Shown one piece after another: positions 16,634 to 25,684 of a DNA stretch of 47,117 bases. The stretch covers positions 1 to 47,117 of the forward strand of contig CALFDU010000011.1 of NCBI GenBank assembly GCA_937950315.1, written 5' to 3'. Numbering within the stretch: position 1 is the first letter of the stretch; every line of letters starts with the position of its first letter. Under the pieces are notes generated by a model. The model worked only from the letters and a program-made list of their open reading frames with translations. It was not told the DNA's origin and ran no database searches. The position numbers and the translations under genes are program-made. This DNA is from an uncultured Saprospiraceae bacterium. Its GTDB lineage: Bacteria > Bacteroidota > Bacteroidia > Chitinophagales > Saprospiraceae.

Positions 16634-17413
16634 TTAAAACCCAAATGTCAAACCCAATGCAATTTGCACATAATCCAACTGTGTTGTTCTCCTGACAAAA
16701 TTGTCTAAAGGATTCTGAAAACCTTTATCATCTACTACATAGTAACTTGCACTACCTCCACTATTATAATCCACTGTTAGCTGAATTGCTTGACCCTGCC
16801 TGACATTGTATTGAACACCCAATCCTACCGCATACGCAAATGTCAAATCGGTTTCATTGAAAGTTATGTCTGCCTCTTCTGCCCCATCAATCCTATCTGA
16901 CGTAAATGTGTAGACAAAATTACTTCCTAACTTAACGTCAATAAACGGCTCAAATAAGGCAGTGTAAATATCGGGATAATAGCGTACGCCATAACCTAAG
17001 AACACAAGACTCGTTTTTGTACGCGAGAACAAATCAAATTCTACAAATTGCTCTTGTACAATGAATGTATTGGAGAGTCTATCAATTCTAAAATTGGAAA
17101 TATGAACACCCCAGAATAAGTCATCTTTTTTTCTAAAATTATTGTAATAAGAAAAGCTAAGTCCGAATCTGGTTCCATCTAGGTTTCTTGAAAATGTCTC
17201 AAGTGGAATTTGATTGGTCAAATTAAAACTGACTAGGTTTAGGTAAATATTGCTTACTTCACTGTCATCCTCTTCAAGATAGTATTCTTCTTGAAATTCT
17301 ACTTCTTCTTGTATAGGCTCGGCGATAGTATCCGCTGTCTGACCATTGACATTTGCGCAAGCAAAAGCAACAAAAAGAATAAATAGATAATTCCTTACAC
17401 CAAAAAATTTCAT
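16634..17413 (-). CDS. Secreted outer-membrane beta-barrel-like protein
   Basis: I choose the ATG at 17413 (MKFFGVRNYLFILF) because it gives a normal signal peptide ending near ANVNGQ; ATGs at 17422 and 17431 would add six or fewer residues. The mature part (about 230 residues) begins with an acidic linker (EEVEFQEEYYLEEDD) and then alternates short polar and aromatic stretches (FGLSFSYYNNF, FLGYGVRYYPD, AYAVGLGVQYNVR), ending in an aromatic residue (ALGLTFGF), as outer-membrane barrels do. About eight strands are likely. The function is unknown; it resembles the generic outer membrane beta-barrel proteins of Bacteroidota. It heads the rluD operon. Its probable -7 element (17431-17438) overlaps the start codon of the divergent PLP enzyme. 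Confidence 0.7.
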   Translation of the reverse strand: MKFFGVRNYLFILFVAFACANVNGQTADTIAEPIQEEVEFQEEYYLEEDDSEVSNIYLNLVSFNLTNQIPLETFSRNLDGTRFGLSFSYYNNFRKKDDLFWGVHISNFRIDRLSNTFIVQEQFVEFDLFSRTKTSLVFLGYGVRYYPDIYTALFEPFIDVKLGSNFVYTFTSDRIDGAEEADITFNETDLTFAYAVGLGVQYNVRQGQAIQLTVDYNSGGSASYYVVDDKGFQNPLDNFVRRTTQLDYVQIALGLTFGF

Positions 17414-17430
17414 CTTTACCATATAATACA

Positions 17431-17438
17431 CAAATATA
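17431..17438 (-). promoter_or_regulatory. Probable -7 element (TATATTTG) in a 24-bp divergent intergenic gap
   Basis: The minus strand reads TATATTTG, a full TAnnTTTG match, 18 bp upstream of the barrel gene start. A TTTG (minus strand, 17455-17458) lies 16 bp upstream, slightly short of the 17-23 bp reported for Flavobacterium promoters. The element overlaps the first base of the divergent PLP-enzyme ATG, so the two starts almost collide. Confidence 0.5.
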
Positions 17439-18646
17439 TGAAAACTGATCGTCTCAAATTTAATTCAATCTGTTCGCAAGAATGGCAGCATGTAACCGCC
17501 AATGAACCGCATATATTACCAATATACAACACATCTGCGTTTGTATTTGACAATATTGATCAAGGAATAAGGATTTTTAAAGGCGAAGAAGATGGATTTG
17601 TGTATTCAAGATACAATAACCCAACATTGGCCACAACAGCTGAAAAACTTGCTGCACTAGAGACCATAGACCTTGAAGAAGAAGGCAAATGTGTCCTATG
17701 TGGATCAGGGATGGGCGCAATTTCTACCTTATTATATAGTGTACTTGAACAAGGTGATACCATCCTTACACAAGGAGATTTGTATGGAGGCACGACCGAA
17801 TTAATTCAAAATCACTTAAATAGATTTGGTATTCAATTCATTGTGGTGGATTTCAAGAATGAGGAATTGGTCAGAAAAACAATTGCTGAAAACAAGATCA
17901 AACTTATTTATGTAGAAACACCTTCTAATCCACTTCTTTCTGTTGTTGATCTAAAATTTGTGAGTCAGATTGCTAAGGAAAATAATATCATTACTGCTAT
18001 TGACAACACCTTTGCATCTTGCTACTTACAACGCCCTTTAAACTTTGGGATAGATTACGTGATTTACTCAACGACAAAGTATCTGAATGGTATGGGTAAT
18101 GCATTGGGTGGGGCAATTATTACATTGACTGAAGAAAAGTATAGCTCCGTTTGGAATACCATGAAACTCAATGGCACCTACTGTAGTCCGACAGATGCTT
18201 GGTATTTGTACAACGGTTTAAAAACCTTTCCGATTAGAATGGATGTGCATTGTAAAAATGCCTTGGCACTAGCAGAGTTTCTTGAAGGACATTCTGCCGT
18301 ACAAAAAGTCAATTATCCAGGACTCATGTCACATCCTGGTCACCAAATTGCAAAAGAACAAATGAGTGCATTCGGAGGCATGTTGAGTTTTGAAATCAAA
18401 GGAGAGATGGTGCATGCATTGGCGTTTATGAACAACTTAAATATGGCAACACTCGCTCCTACTTTAGGAAATGTGGATACGATTCTATTGCATCCAGCCA
18501 CTTCATCGCATCTTAAGGTTTCTAAGGAACAAAGAGAAAAAGTCGGAATCACCGATGGTCTGGTAAGGGTTTCTGTCGGTATTGAAGACATTGAAGATTT
18601 GATCAAGGATTTTGATCATGCTTTGAGTAAAAGCGGCGTTGTTTAA
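17438..18646 (+). CDS. Cys/Met metabolism PLP-dependent enzyme (cystathionine gamma-lyase/synthase or methionine gamma-lyase)
   Basis: PLP enzyme of the trans-sulfuration family, 402 residues. The PLP Lys is Lys214 in YSTTKYLNGMG; YSRYNNPT (56-63) carries the Tyr and Arg that bind PLP phosphate from the neighbouring subunit, CGSGMGAI the phosphate-binding loop, LYGGTTEL the ring-stacking Tyr, and AIDNTFAS the Asp that contacts the pyridine nitrogen. The members cannot be separated by eye; the Cys of bacterial methionine gamma-lyase (usually near residue 116) is replaced here by GDLYGG. It diverges from the barrel gene with only 24 bp between starts and shares TTAA with the convergent phosphodiesterase. 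GMGNALGG after the Lys differs from the GHSD found in most relatives, which may mark a clade. Confidence 0.87.
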   Translation: MKTDRLKFNSICSQEWQHVTANEPHILPIYNTSAFVFDNIDQGIRIFKGEEDGFVYSRYNNPTLATTAEKLAALETIDLEEEGKCVLCGSGMGAISTLLYSVLEQGDTILTQGDLYGGTTELIQNHLNRFGIQFIVVDFKNEELVRKTIAENKIKLIYVETPSNPLLSVVDLKFVSQIAKENNIITAIDNTFASCYLQRPLNFGIDYVIYSTTKYLNGMGNALGGAIITLTEEKYSSVWNTMKLNGTYCSPTDAWYLYNGLKTFPIRMDVHCKNALALAEFLEGHSAVQKVNYPGLMSHPGHQIAKEQMSAFGGMLSFEIKGEMVHALAFMNNLNMATLAPTLGNVDTILLHPATSSHLKVSKEQREKVGITDGLVRVSVGIEDIEDLIKDFDHALSKSGVV

Positions 18647-19152
18647 ACCAATCCACCTCTTAACCCCAATTCGACAACGCGTAGGTTTTTAATTTCTGCA
18701 TTCGCAATATCGAACTTCAGGATGGTTCTTATCTGGTGAAATCCATGATGACCACAAGCTCCAGGATTCATATGTAAGAGATCCAATTGTTTGTCAGGCA
18801 CAACTTTACAGATATGAGAATGGCCACAGATATATAGATTTGGCATTTCTTTCTTTAAAAGCGCCTCAACACGCCGTGTATATTTACCTGGGTAACCGCC
18901 GATATGAGTTATCAAAACCTTGATTCCTTCACAATCAAAGATTTGATTTTCAGGCCATTTGTGCCTAACGTCTGCCGTGTCTATGTTGCCATAAACACCT
19001 ATCACCGGAACATTAAATTGTTCTAAGGTTTCAATCAATTTTATATTACCTAAGTCTCCTGCATGCCATATCTCATCCGACCCTTTACAATGACTTAGTA
19101 TGTCATCATCAAGGTGACTATGCGTATCGGAAATAAGTGTAATGGATTTCAA
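18643..19152 (-). CDS. Metallophosphoesterase, YfcE/MJ0936 family
   Basis: Two-metal phosphodiesterase of 169 residues. The metal-binding motifs are complete: ISDTHSHLDD (7-16), HAGDLGN (31-37), VYGNIDTAD (53-61), ITHIGGYPG (~80-88) and ICGHSHICK. The family hydrolyses small phosphodiesters in vitro; physiological substrates are unknown in most cases. It follows the T9SS cargo gene by 9 bp on the same strand, so they may be cotranscribed, though no functional link is obvious. Its 3' end shares TTAA with the PLP enzyme gene. Confidence 0.87.
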   Translation of the reverse strand: MKSITLISDTHSHLDDDILSHCKGSDEIWHAGDLGNIKLIETLEQFNVPVIGVYGNIDTADVRHKWPENQIFDCEGIKVLITHIGGYPGKYTRRVEALLKKEMPNLYICGHSHICKVVPDKQLDLLHMNPGACGHHGFHQIRTILKFDIANAEIKNLRVVELGLRGGLV

Positions 19153-19161
19153 TCGAATAAA

Positions 19162-21612
19162 TTAGTTGGAGCCAATGATGCTCACTTTCTCGATGTTACT
19201 TTCTTGACCACTGGTCGTTTTGATGAAATAGATTCCATCTGTATAATCCAAAATTGAATGCTCAAACGAAGGAGATTTTGGAGCCTTGAAAGATTCAATC
19301 AACCTACCTGTTATGTCGGTAATAACAACCTGATCTATCACTTTGTTAGACTCAATTGTAATAAACTCTGAAGCAGGATTAGGATATGTGTTTACCTTGA
19401 ACGAATTCACTTTTTCGTTTTCAGTATTCAATGTCACTTGAATTTCATTGGTAGTAAGTCCTACTGCTTGGCCTCTGTGATTGTAAGCAACCGCATCTTC
19501 TAGTTCAAGATTTAAAATAAACTTGCCATCAGAATCTCTAAATCCATCTAGTTCATCTTCAACTATGAATTTCAGAGTTGCAATAGGACCAGATCCAGAA
19601 ATAGGCACACTGGTCAATCTTGTCATTCCAAAACTCATCTGTCCAGCAGTTGGTTGTTGGAAAATGTCTTGCACTGGTGAATCGTATTCAATCCAACTAT
19701 TATCTAAAGGAAGAAAACATGCACTTTCTTCATCAATCAAATCTTCACTAATGTTAAATGAGAAAGCCAATGAATAGAAATCAATTACTGGATTCAATTC
19801 GTCACCCAAATGAACATCTAAATACAACCACTCTCCAGAATCTACTTCTGTTTGAGTCGTTGATAGAATCAAAGGTGTCTCGGTAATGGTATGAACTTCT
19901 TTGGAAACTAGTTTGCTTTGTTTTCCGAAATTTGATTCAAACGCCTCAAGATCGTTGCTTGTTAGGTAACCATTTCCATCCGCATCAAGATGCTTTAAAT
20001 CGTTGTTAAATCCTTGATCTAAGAAATTCCAATTGTCAGCAGCGAATCCATTCCAGCTTGTTGTACCTGGCAATGGTCTAGCTGATCCATTGTTTCCAAT
20101 ATTCAATCCATAGCCAGACAGATCTTTCATGTTGACGATACCATCAGCATTGAAATCTCCAGGCCACACGCATCCAGCTGTACAAACACAATCACCATTA
20201 TCAGCAATAACATTGATATCAATTTTCACTACATGGCAATTGCCACCAGCTGTACAATAATTCAATTCGAATGCATCCGTTCCTTCATATCCTGGTTCAG
20301 CCAAATAAATGACAGATGATTCTTTTACCGTATAGTCTTCAGCACATCCTGAGGTCACATTATCATCGGTATTCAATATGGTCAATGCACCATGCAACGG
20401 ACTTGTGAGTACTTCAAACTCATACCCAGTCAAAGGAGCAGAATGTTCAATTAAAAATTCAGAGCCAGATGTTACTTCAAACAAATGTGTTTCCGCTCCT
20501 ACAGGCTCGTAATCATCAATAGAAACAAAAATATTTGCTTCATGGAATTGGAGTCCACTGAATATTTTATAGTAGAATATATTACTGCCAAATTCATCTT
20601 GTCCCGGTGAATAGCTAAACTTCCCATCACCCAAATAATTCAATTCAGGCGAATGGTCAATGATTGCAAATTCGTCACGGAAATCGTTATCGAATACACT
20701 AAAACTATCAATGGTTTGATTGATGGATGTGTATACATAATCATCATTCACAAATGTGCTATACAAATCCTTTTCAACAATATTCATTAAGAAAGTACAT
20801 ACATTTCCGTCGGCATCTGAAAACTCTATCTCGTCTTCTCCTACATAAATATCGTTTGGAACATAAGTATATGTTACCCAATCAGATGTCTCGTATGTAC
20901 CAAATTCAGGTCCATCTGTTAGCTCAAAGTCTGAGTTAGGTAAATAAAAGCTTATGTTCTCTTTGTTGTTAAGACTGATCTCAATTTCTTCTTGGATATC
21001 AGCATTGGCATTGAAAACTCTAACCAAACCATGATTTCCTGTACCAAAGTCATCAGTAGCAATATATGAGATCATTCCTTGACCCTGATCTGAATCAAAA
21101 GTAAAACTGATTTGTCCATTAGCATCTATCTCAGCAGATCCTCCTTGAACAAAAGCTATTTCACTCAAACCTAAATCTCCATCTGAGTTTGTATCGTTAG
21201 CCAAAACATCAATAACCACATTGGGACTATCTGAAATCACGACTTCATCAACTGTTTCTACGATAGATTCTTTGATCTCATGTCGGTAGGTAGCATATCT
21301 AACAGTAGGAAATCCAGGAAAAACACCAGTATCGTAATATTCAATCACGATATCTACTTGGCCCAATTTGTTGAACTTAGGCTCAAACTCCATTTGATAT
21401 AAAGTACCACTTACCTGCGTAATAATCATACTTTCATAGTCAACACCAAAAGCGTTGGCAACTTGAGGAGTATTTCCTAGGGATAAGATGGTGGAAGTCA
21501 TAACTTCGTTTTTCTTAACCTTAACTAACTGATACTCAGGGTTTAGCTGGCTAAATAGCTGGGAAGCTATCAGTCCTAGTAGAAGAGTAAATGTTATTCT
21601 TATTGAATGCAT
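19162..21612 (-). CDS. T9SS cargo protein with Ig-like, dockerin-like and cohesin-like modules
   Basis: The ATG at 21612 gives MHSIRITFTLLLGLIASQLF, a normal signal peptide, so I prefer it over 21642; the protein has 816 residues. The first ~430 residues are beta-rich repeats with DVLANDTNSDGD and SVFDNDF, resembling cadherin-like/tandem Ig modules. Around 480-570 two calcium-loop segments stand: PGDFNADGIVNMKDLSGYG and KHLDADGNGYLTSNDLEAF, a dockerin or EF-hand pair. Next comes a cohesin-like beta module (LILSTTQTEVDSGEWLYLDV, PIATLKFIVEDE). The last ~75 residues are a T9SS sorting domain (NTYPNPASEFITIES, ITDITGRLI, DGIYFIKTTSG). It should be exported across the outer membrane and processed there. 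It is a shorter, independent relative of the three giant proteins at 34863-47117. Confidence 0.85.
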   Translation of the reverse strand: MHSIRITFTLLLGLIASQLFSQLNPEYQLVKVKKNEVMTSTILSLGNTPQVANAFGVDYESMIITQVSGTLYQMEFEPKFNKLGQVDIVIEYYDTGVFPGFPTVRYATYRHEIKESIVETVDEVVISDSPNVVIDVLANDTNSDGDLGLSEIAFVQGGSAEIDANGQISFTFDSDQGQGMISYIATDDFGTGNHGLVRVFNANADIQEEIEISLNNKENISFYLPNSDFELTDGPEFGTYETSDWVTYTYVPNDIYVGEDEIEFSDADGNVCTFLMNIVEKDLYSTFVNDDYVYTSINQTIDSFSVFDNDFRDEFAIIDHSPELNYLGDGKFSYSPGQDEFGSNIFYYKIFSGLQFHEANIFVSIDDYEPVGAETHLFEVTSGSEFLIEHSAPLTGYEFEVLTSPLHGALTILNTDDNVTSGCAEDYTVKESSVIYLAEPGYEGTDAFELNYCTAGGNCHVVKIDINVIADNGDCVCTAGCVWPGDFNADGIVNMKDLSGYGLNIGNNGSARPLPGTTSWNGFAADNWNFLDQGFNNDLKHLDADGNGYLTSNDLEAFESNFGKQSKLVSKEVHTITETPLILSTTQTEVDSGEWLYLDVHLGDELNPVIDFYSLAFSFNISEDLIDEESACFLPLDNSWIEYDSPVQDIFQQPTAGQMSFGMTRLTSVPISGSGPIATLKFIVEDELDGFRDSDGKFILNLELEDAVAYNHRGQAVGLTTNEIQVTLNTENEKVNSFKVNTYPNPASEFITIESNKVIDQVVITDITGRLIESFKAPKSPSFEHSILDYTDGIYFIKTTSGQESNIEKVSIIGSN

Positions 21613-21868
21613 CAAAGGTTTGTGTTCGAAGTTACCTGACAAATATAAACTTTGGACCCCGCCAAAGCGAAAAATATCCAGAATATTTATGTATAATTAA
21701 CATATATAATAAAATTTGATGTCGTTAGCGACACAAGAATTTAGAAACCAATTGTTTACATATTTATTAATTCACATATATCTTACAGAAAGAAATATAA
21801 ATATTTAATAAATATATAATATTTAAATGTTTGATTTGCATAACTTTATACATCAATCGAATCTATAA
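21613..21868. promoter_or_regulatory. Divergent intergenic region with -7 element and inverted repeats
   Basis: This gap separates the T9SS cargo gene (minus) from the 477-residue gene (plus). On the minus strand TATATTTG (21640-21647) is a full -7 match about 28 bp from the ATG, with TTTG 15 bp upstream (21663-21666), a short spacing. The repeat CTTTGG (21650-21655)/CCAAAG (21662-21667) spans this -33 region and could be an operator. Further right are TGTCG/CGACA arms (21720-21733) and an A/T-only repeat TAAATATT/AATATTTA near 21801-21835, just upstream of the TTG start. No ORF of note is seen here. Confidence 0.4.
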
Positions 21869-23302
21869 TTGAAAGAAACAAAGGCCTATAGCATTTTAGT
21901 CAATCTTAGCTCTAAACAGCTAAACAGATTGGACAAATTTGTTCGCTCTCCTTACTTTAATGCAAACGAAGGGCTTGTCAACTTGTATGCGATATTTCAT
22001 GGATTACTTAAAGGAAACAAGGAAATTGACGAAAAAGCTGCCTGGGAAAGCATTTACCCCAATGAAGCCTATGATCCAAAGAAGTTTAGAAAACTACTTT
22101 CTGATCTCGTTACTTTGATTGAGAGTTTTCTTATCCAAGAAGGATTACTTGAAGCACCCCTCCTACGGCAAAACCTTTTACTGCAGTCAATAAAGAAGTT
22201 TAGCATAACTCCACTTCAGAAGAAAACGGTTACAAATTCAATCAAAGAAGCCGACAGACGGAAAGAACAATCTTCTGAATATTTTCTTCAAAGATTTAGA
22301 ATTGAAAAAAATCAATATAATCTAACGACTCATTTTGAACGAAAGACAAAAAAGAAATCGATTACAGCATCTGAAGACCTTCAGGAGTTAAGTAAGAAAT
22401 TAGATATTTTCTATTTGATTGAAAAAATGAGACATGGAACAGATCTTTTAACTTGGAGTGTCATGTATAAATCGGATATTGATTTCACCCAATTCGACTT
22501 CACTTCAAAACTGATTGAAAAAAGTAATTACTTACAAGTACCCGCAGTAAATATTTTCTACAATATATTCAAAGCTTTTAAGGGCGAGCAAAACTCGAAA
22601 CACTATTTCAAAGCCAAAGAAATGATGTTGGAACATCTAGATGATTTTCCTTTTGACGAACAACAAGATATTTACGATTCAATGATTAGTTATTGTATTG
22701 GTAAAGTAAACAAAGGAGAAAAAGAATTTATTCCTGAAGCGTTGGACATGTATAAGACTGGAGTAGACACAGGAATTAGTTTGGTCGACGGTGAACTTTC
22801 TCCAACCACTTTTAGGAACATTGTAGGTGTATCTTTAAGATTCGGATATATCGAAAATGCAGTTGATTTTATTCAAGAAAAAATACATCTAGTCAAACCA
22901 AAATTTAAAAATAATGCCCTTAATTTTAATCTAGCACGTGTCTACTTTTACAAGAAAGATCATGACAAAGTTTTAGAGCATTTAAATCAAGTTGATTTTG
23001 ATGATGTATGGTATAACATCAATTCGAAAGCTATGCTAATTGCAACCTATTATGAGCTTGATGAAATTGTGCCACTTGACTCATTGCTAACCTCTTATGC
23101 TGCTTTTTTACGGCGTGAAAAATCTCTGGATGAAGCAAGAAGAAGCAGGTATCTACACTTTGTGAAATTCGTTAAAAAACTAGTCAAGATTTACCCAATT
23201 ACGGACAAAGCATTGGATAACTTGAAAGAAGAAATATCAAGCATCAATGGGGTAATCAATAAACCATGGATATTGGAAAAAATTGAACTATTACGCCCTT
23301 AA
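21869..23302 (+). CDS. Conserved-looking helical protein of unknown function, TTG start
   Basis: A 477-residue cytoplasmic protein with no signal peptide or membrane segment. It is lysine-rich and almost wholly helical; repeats such as ALDMYKTGVDTG, NALNFNLARVYFYKKDHDKV and INSKAMLIATYYELDE in the C-terminal half resemble TPR-like helical pairs. The N-terminal stretch SSKQLNRLDKFVRSPYFNAN recalls a group of hypothetical proteins common in Saprospirales-like genomes (recalled, not searched). The frame opens with a TAA directly before TTG (21866-21871), and there is no close in-frame ATG, so TTG is the likely start, in the context TATAATTG much like miaA. It shares TTAA with the convergent photolyase gene. 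I do not assign a function; a scaffold or regulatory role is a guess. Confidence 0.7.
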   Translation: MKETKAYSILVNLSSKQLNRLDKFVRSPYFNANEGLVNLYAIFHGLLKGNKEIDEKAAWESIYPNEAYDPKKFRKLLSDLVTLIESFLIQEGLLEAPLLRQNLLLQSIKKFSITPLQKKTVTNSIKEADRRKEQSSEYFLQRFRIEKNQYNLTTHFERKTKKKSITASEDLQELSKKLDIFYLIEKMRHGTDLLTWSVMYKSDIDFTQFDFTSKLIEKSNYLQVPAVNIFYNIFKAFKGEQNSKHYFKAKEMMLEHLDDFPFDEQQDIYDSMISYCIGKVNKGEKEFIPEALDMYKTGVDTGISLVDGELSPTTFRNIVGVSLRFGYIENAVDFIQEKIHLVKPKFKNNALNFNLARVYFYKKDHDKVLEHLNQVDFDDVWYNINSKAMLIATYYELDEIVPLDSLLTSYAAFLRREKSLDEARRSRYLHFVKFVKKLVKIYPITDKALDNLKEEISSINGVINKPWILEKIELLRP

Positions 23303-24612
23303 GATAATCCCTGTTTGTATGCCGCTAAGCATCTCTCCCTTGCAAATTTATGATCGACGATCGGTTCTGGATAATCATCTGTACCAAACTCGGGTACCCA
23401 CTTTTTTACATACTTAAAATCCTTATCAAATTTGGTCAGTTGTGATGTTGGATTAAAGATCCGAAAGTACGGTGCAGCATCTGTTCCTGTGCCAGATGCC
23501 CATTGCCAACCTCCACTGTTACTTGCAAGATCAAAGTCCAAGAGTTTCTCCGCAAAATATGCCTCTCCCCAACCCCATGGGAGCAACAGATGTTTGGTTA
23601 GAAAACTGGCCACGACCATCCTTACTCTGTTGTGCATATGGCCCGTATTGTTTAGCTCGCGCATACCCGCATCCACCAAAGGATAACCCGTTTTACCAGC
23701 CTTCCATGCTTCATAATCTTTCTCATCAGCACGCCATTCAATGGCCTTGTATTTTTCTCTAAATGGCCCCTCTATCACATGTGGAAAATAATCCAATATC
23801 TGACTGTAAAAATCTCTCCAAACCAACTCTGATAAATAAGTCGCATTTAACTTTAAAGCATGCCTTGCCTTTTCTCTTATGCTGATTGTTCCAAAGCGAA
23901 AATGAATCCCCAGTCTGCTCGTTCCGTCAATGGCAGGAAAATTTCTCTGCTCATCGTATTTCTTTATCAAAGATCGCTTTACCTCTCTGGATGGAATTTG
24001 GATTTCAGAAGACGTAAAACCCATTTTAGACAAGGGAATTATGTACCCTTTTTTGTCCTTGTGAAATTGCGATTTATATTTCAAGCTTGGATATGAACTA
24101 AGAAAATAAGAATCCTTTCCTTTCATTTCACTTTCCATTTTTGCCAGCCATTTTCGCTTGTATGGAGTGAAAACAGTATACGGTAAATTATCCGCCTTTC
24201 TTACCTCCTCACTTTCAAAAATCACATGATCTTTAAACGTCCTTAACTCACTTCCTTGCTTCTTTAGAAACGCCCCAATTTTTTCATCGCGAGTTTTGGC
24301 ATAAGGCTCGTAGTCTCTATTTGTAAACACATCATTTACCTCGTGCTCTTTGACAATTTCTTTCCATGCACTTTCTGGCGTTCCATAATATGATTTCAGA
24401 CATGCCCCTAGATCAACAAGCTCTTCATTTAGCCGTGTCAACTCTTGATGAATAAAATTGACCCTTGCATCATCCTCCGGTAGCTTATCCAATATCTCTT
24501 TGTCAAATATAAATACGCATTGAACTGGCTTTTTTGCCCTTAGTGCATGGTATAAACCAGCATTATCTTCCAACCTTAAGTCTCTCCTAAACCAGAATAT
24601 ATTCACTTTCAT
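23299..24612 (-). CDS. phrB: Deoxyribodipyrimidine photolyase (photolyase/cryptochrome family)
   Basis: Light-driven, FAD-dependent repair of cyclobutane pyrimidine dimers. The 437 residues match class I photolyases. The N-terminal Rossmann-like domain begins NIFWFRRDLRLEDNAGL, and the C-terminal FAD domain shows the typical block GWQWASGTGTDAAPYFRIF with the FAD contacts, plus ARHALKLNATYLSELVWRDF and DAGMRELNNTGHMHNRVRM. A cryptochrome cannot be excluded, but the length (no C-terminal extension) and motifs favour a repair enzyme. Transcribed alone; the 3' end shares TTAA with the 477-residue gene. Its presence suggests a light-exposed habitat. Confidence 0.92.
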   Translation of the reverse strand: MKVNIFWFRRDLRLEDNAGLYHALRAKKPVQCVFIFDKEILDKLPEDDARVNFIHQELTRLNEELVDLGACLKSYYGTPESAWKEIVKEHEVNDVFTNRDYEPYAKTRDEKIGAFLKKQGSELRTFKDHVIFESEEVRKADNLPYTVFTPYKRKWLAKMESEMKGKDSYFLSSYPSLKYKSQFHKDKKGYIIPLSKMGFTSSEIQIPSREVKRSLIKKYDEQRNFPAIDGTSRLGIHFRFGTISIREKARHALKLNATYLSELVWRDFYSQILDYFPHVIEGPFREKYKAIEWRADEKDYEAWKAGKTGYPLVDAGMRELNNTGHMHNRVRMVVASFLTKHLLLPWGWGEAYFAEKLLDFDLASNSGGWQWASGTGTDAAPYFRIFNPTSQLTKFDKDFKYVKKWVPEFGTDDYPEPIVDHKFARERCLAAYKQGLS

Positions 24613-24733
24613 AGAGAATTAACATGATTTAAGGAAATTGGTTGAGTTTAGAAATTGATTATTTTCCTATGAAATCTATTCTTTTTATAAGGACTTACAA
24701 TTAACTTGCAGGAAAATAATGACATACCAAACT

Positions 24734-25666
24734 ATGAAGCAATTCTTATTTATTCTCAGCCTTACTTTTATTTATGCTTGCGCAAATTCTGGTACGAGTT
24801 CTTCTACAGCTACTCAGGAAACTGACGGATTCGTTGAGGCAGAGAAAAACTATGCAGCAAAACAGGATATCAATACAGCTACTAAATATATTGAGCAATT
24901 AGTAGATAAAATGTCCAAGGCTCCAAAAGACAAAAAACAAATAATTGAACTTTCGGAAAAAGCGTATCTAGTAGCCAAGGACAATAAAATTGCCTCAAGA
25001 CAAAGAGGATTTCTCTTTACACTTATCAAAGAAGATTACAACAATGGCGCTACTGCACAACGAATGCTCGAACTTGCCAATCAAATGCAAGCCATAAAGA
25101 GACCAGGTACTGCAAACATAATTTATAAGTCTTTGATGGAAAACTTCAATGGAAGTGAGGAATCTTTGGTTGCAAAGAGTAAAATTGACCCTGCTGTAAC
25201 CAACCTCCAAAATTACATCATCAACATAGGAGAGCAGATTACAAAAGGTGAAGTTGACAAATTTGGGATCAACAGAAATGCAGCGCTTAAATATGTAGAT
25301 GCTTGCGAGGCGTATGCTTTGGTTTATCCTAATGCGCCAGACGCGCCTAATCAATTATACAAAGCTGCTGAAATTGCAAAAACCATTCAGACACTACCTA
25401 AACTGCTAAGTATTTATGATTGGGTTATCGAAAGGTATCCAGATTTTGAAAAGACACCTACCATGTATTTCTTGAAAGGATTTGTTTTAGAAAACGACCT
25501 TAAAAATGATGCAGAGGCGAAAAAAGTGTATGAAGAATTTATTGCAAAATTCCCGAACCATGAACTAAGAGATGATATCGATTTCTTACTTGAGCACTTA
25601 GGTAAAAGTGATGAAGAAATCAGAAAAATTATCGAAAGTAAAAGTGGAAAAAACCAAGCGCAATAA
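24734..25666 (+). CDS. Lipoprotein with TPR-like helical repeats
   Basis: I start at the ATG at 24734 (MKQFLFILSLTFIYAC), which gives a lipoprotein signal with lipobox IYAC and Cys16; the ATG at 24719 would add five residues. The mature protein (about 295 residues) is Lys/Glu-rich and helical; pieces such as AEIAKTIQTLPKLLSIYDWVI and DAEAKKVYEEFIAKFPNHEL read like tetratricopeptide units, the latter resembling the YbgF/Tol-linked and outer-membrane assembly lipoprotein type. It is probably anchored to the outer or inner membrane facing the periplasm. There is no operon partner: it diverges from the photolyase and converges on the Spo0M-like gene at 18 bp. Function unknown. Confidence 0.75.
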   Translation: MKQFLFILSLTFIYACANSGTSSSTATQETDGFVEAEKNYAAKQDINTATKYIEQLVDKMSKAPKDKKQIIELSEKAYLVAKDNKIASRQRGFLFTLIKEDYNNGATAQRMLELANQMQAIKRPGTANIIYKSLMENFNGSEESLVAKSKIDPAVTNLQNYIINIGEQITKGEVDKFGINRNAALKYVDACEAYALVYPNAPDAPNQLYKAAEIAKTIQTLPKLLSIYDWVIERYPDFEKTPTMYFLKGFVLENDLKNDAEAKKVYEEFIAKFPNHELRDDIDFLLEHLGKSDEEIRKIIESKSGKNQAQ

Positions 25667-25684
25667 ATTAATTGCCTAAAAGTT

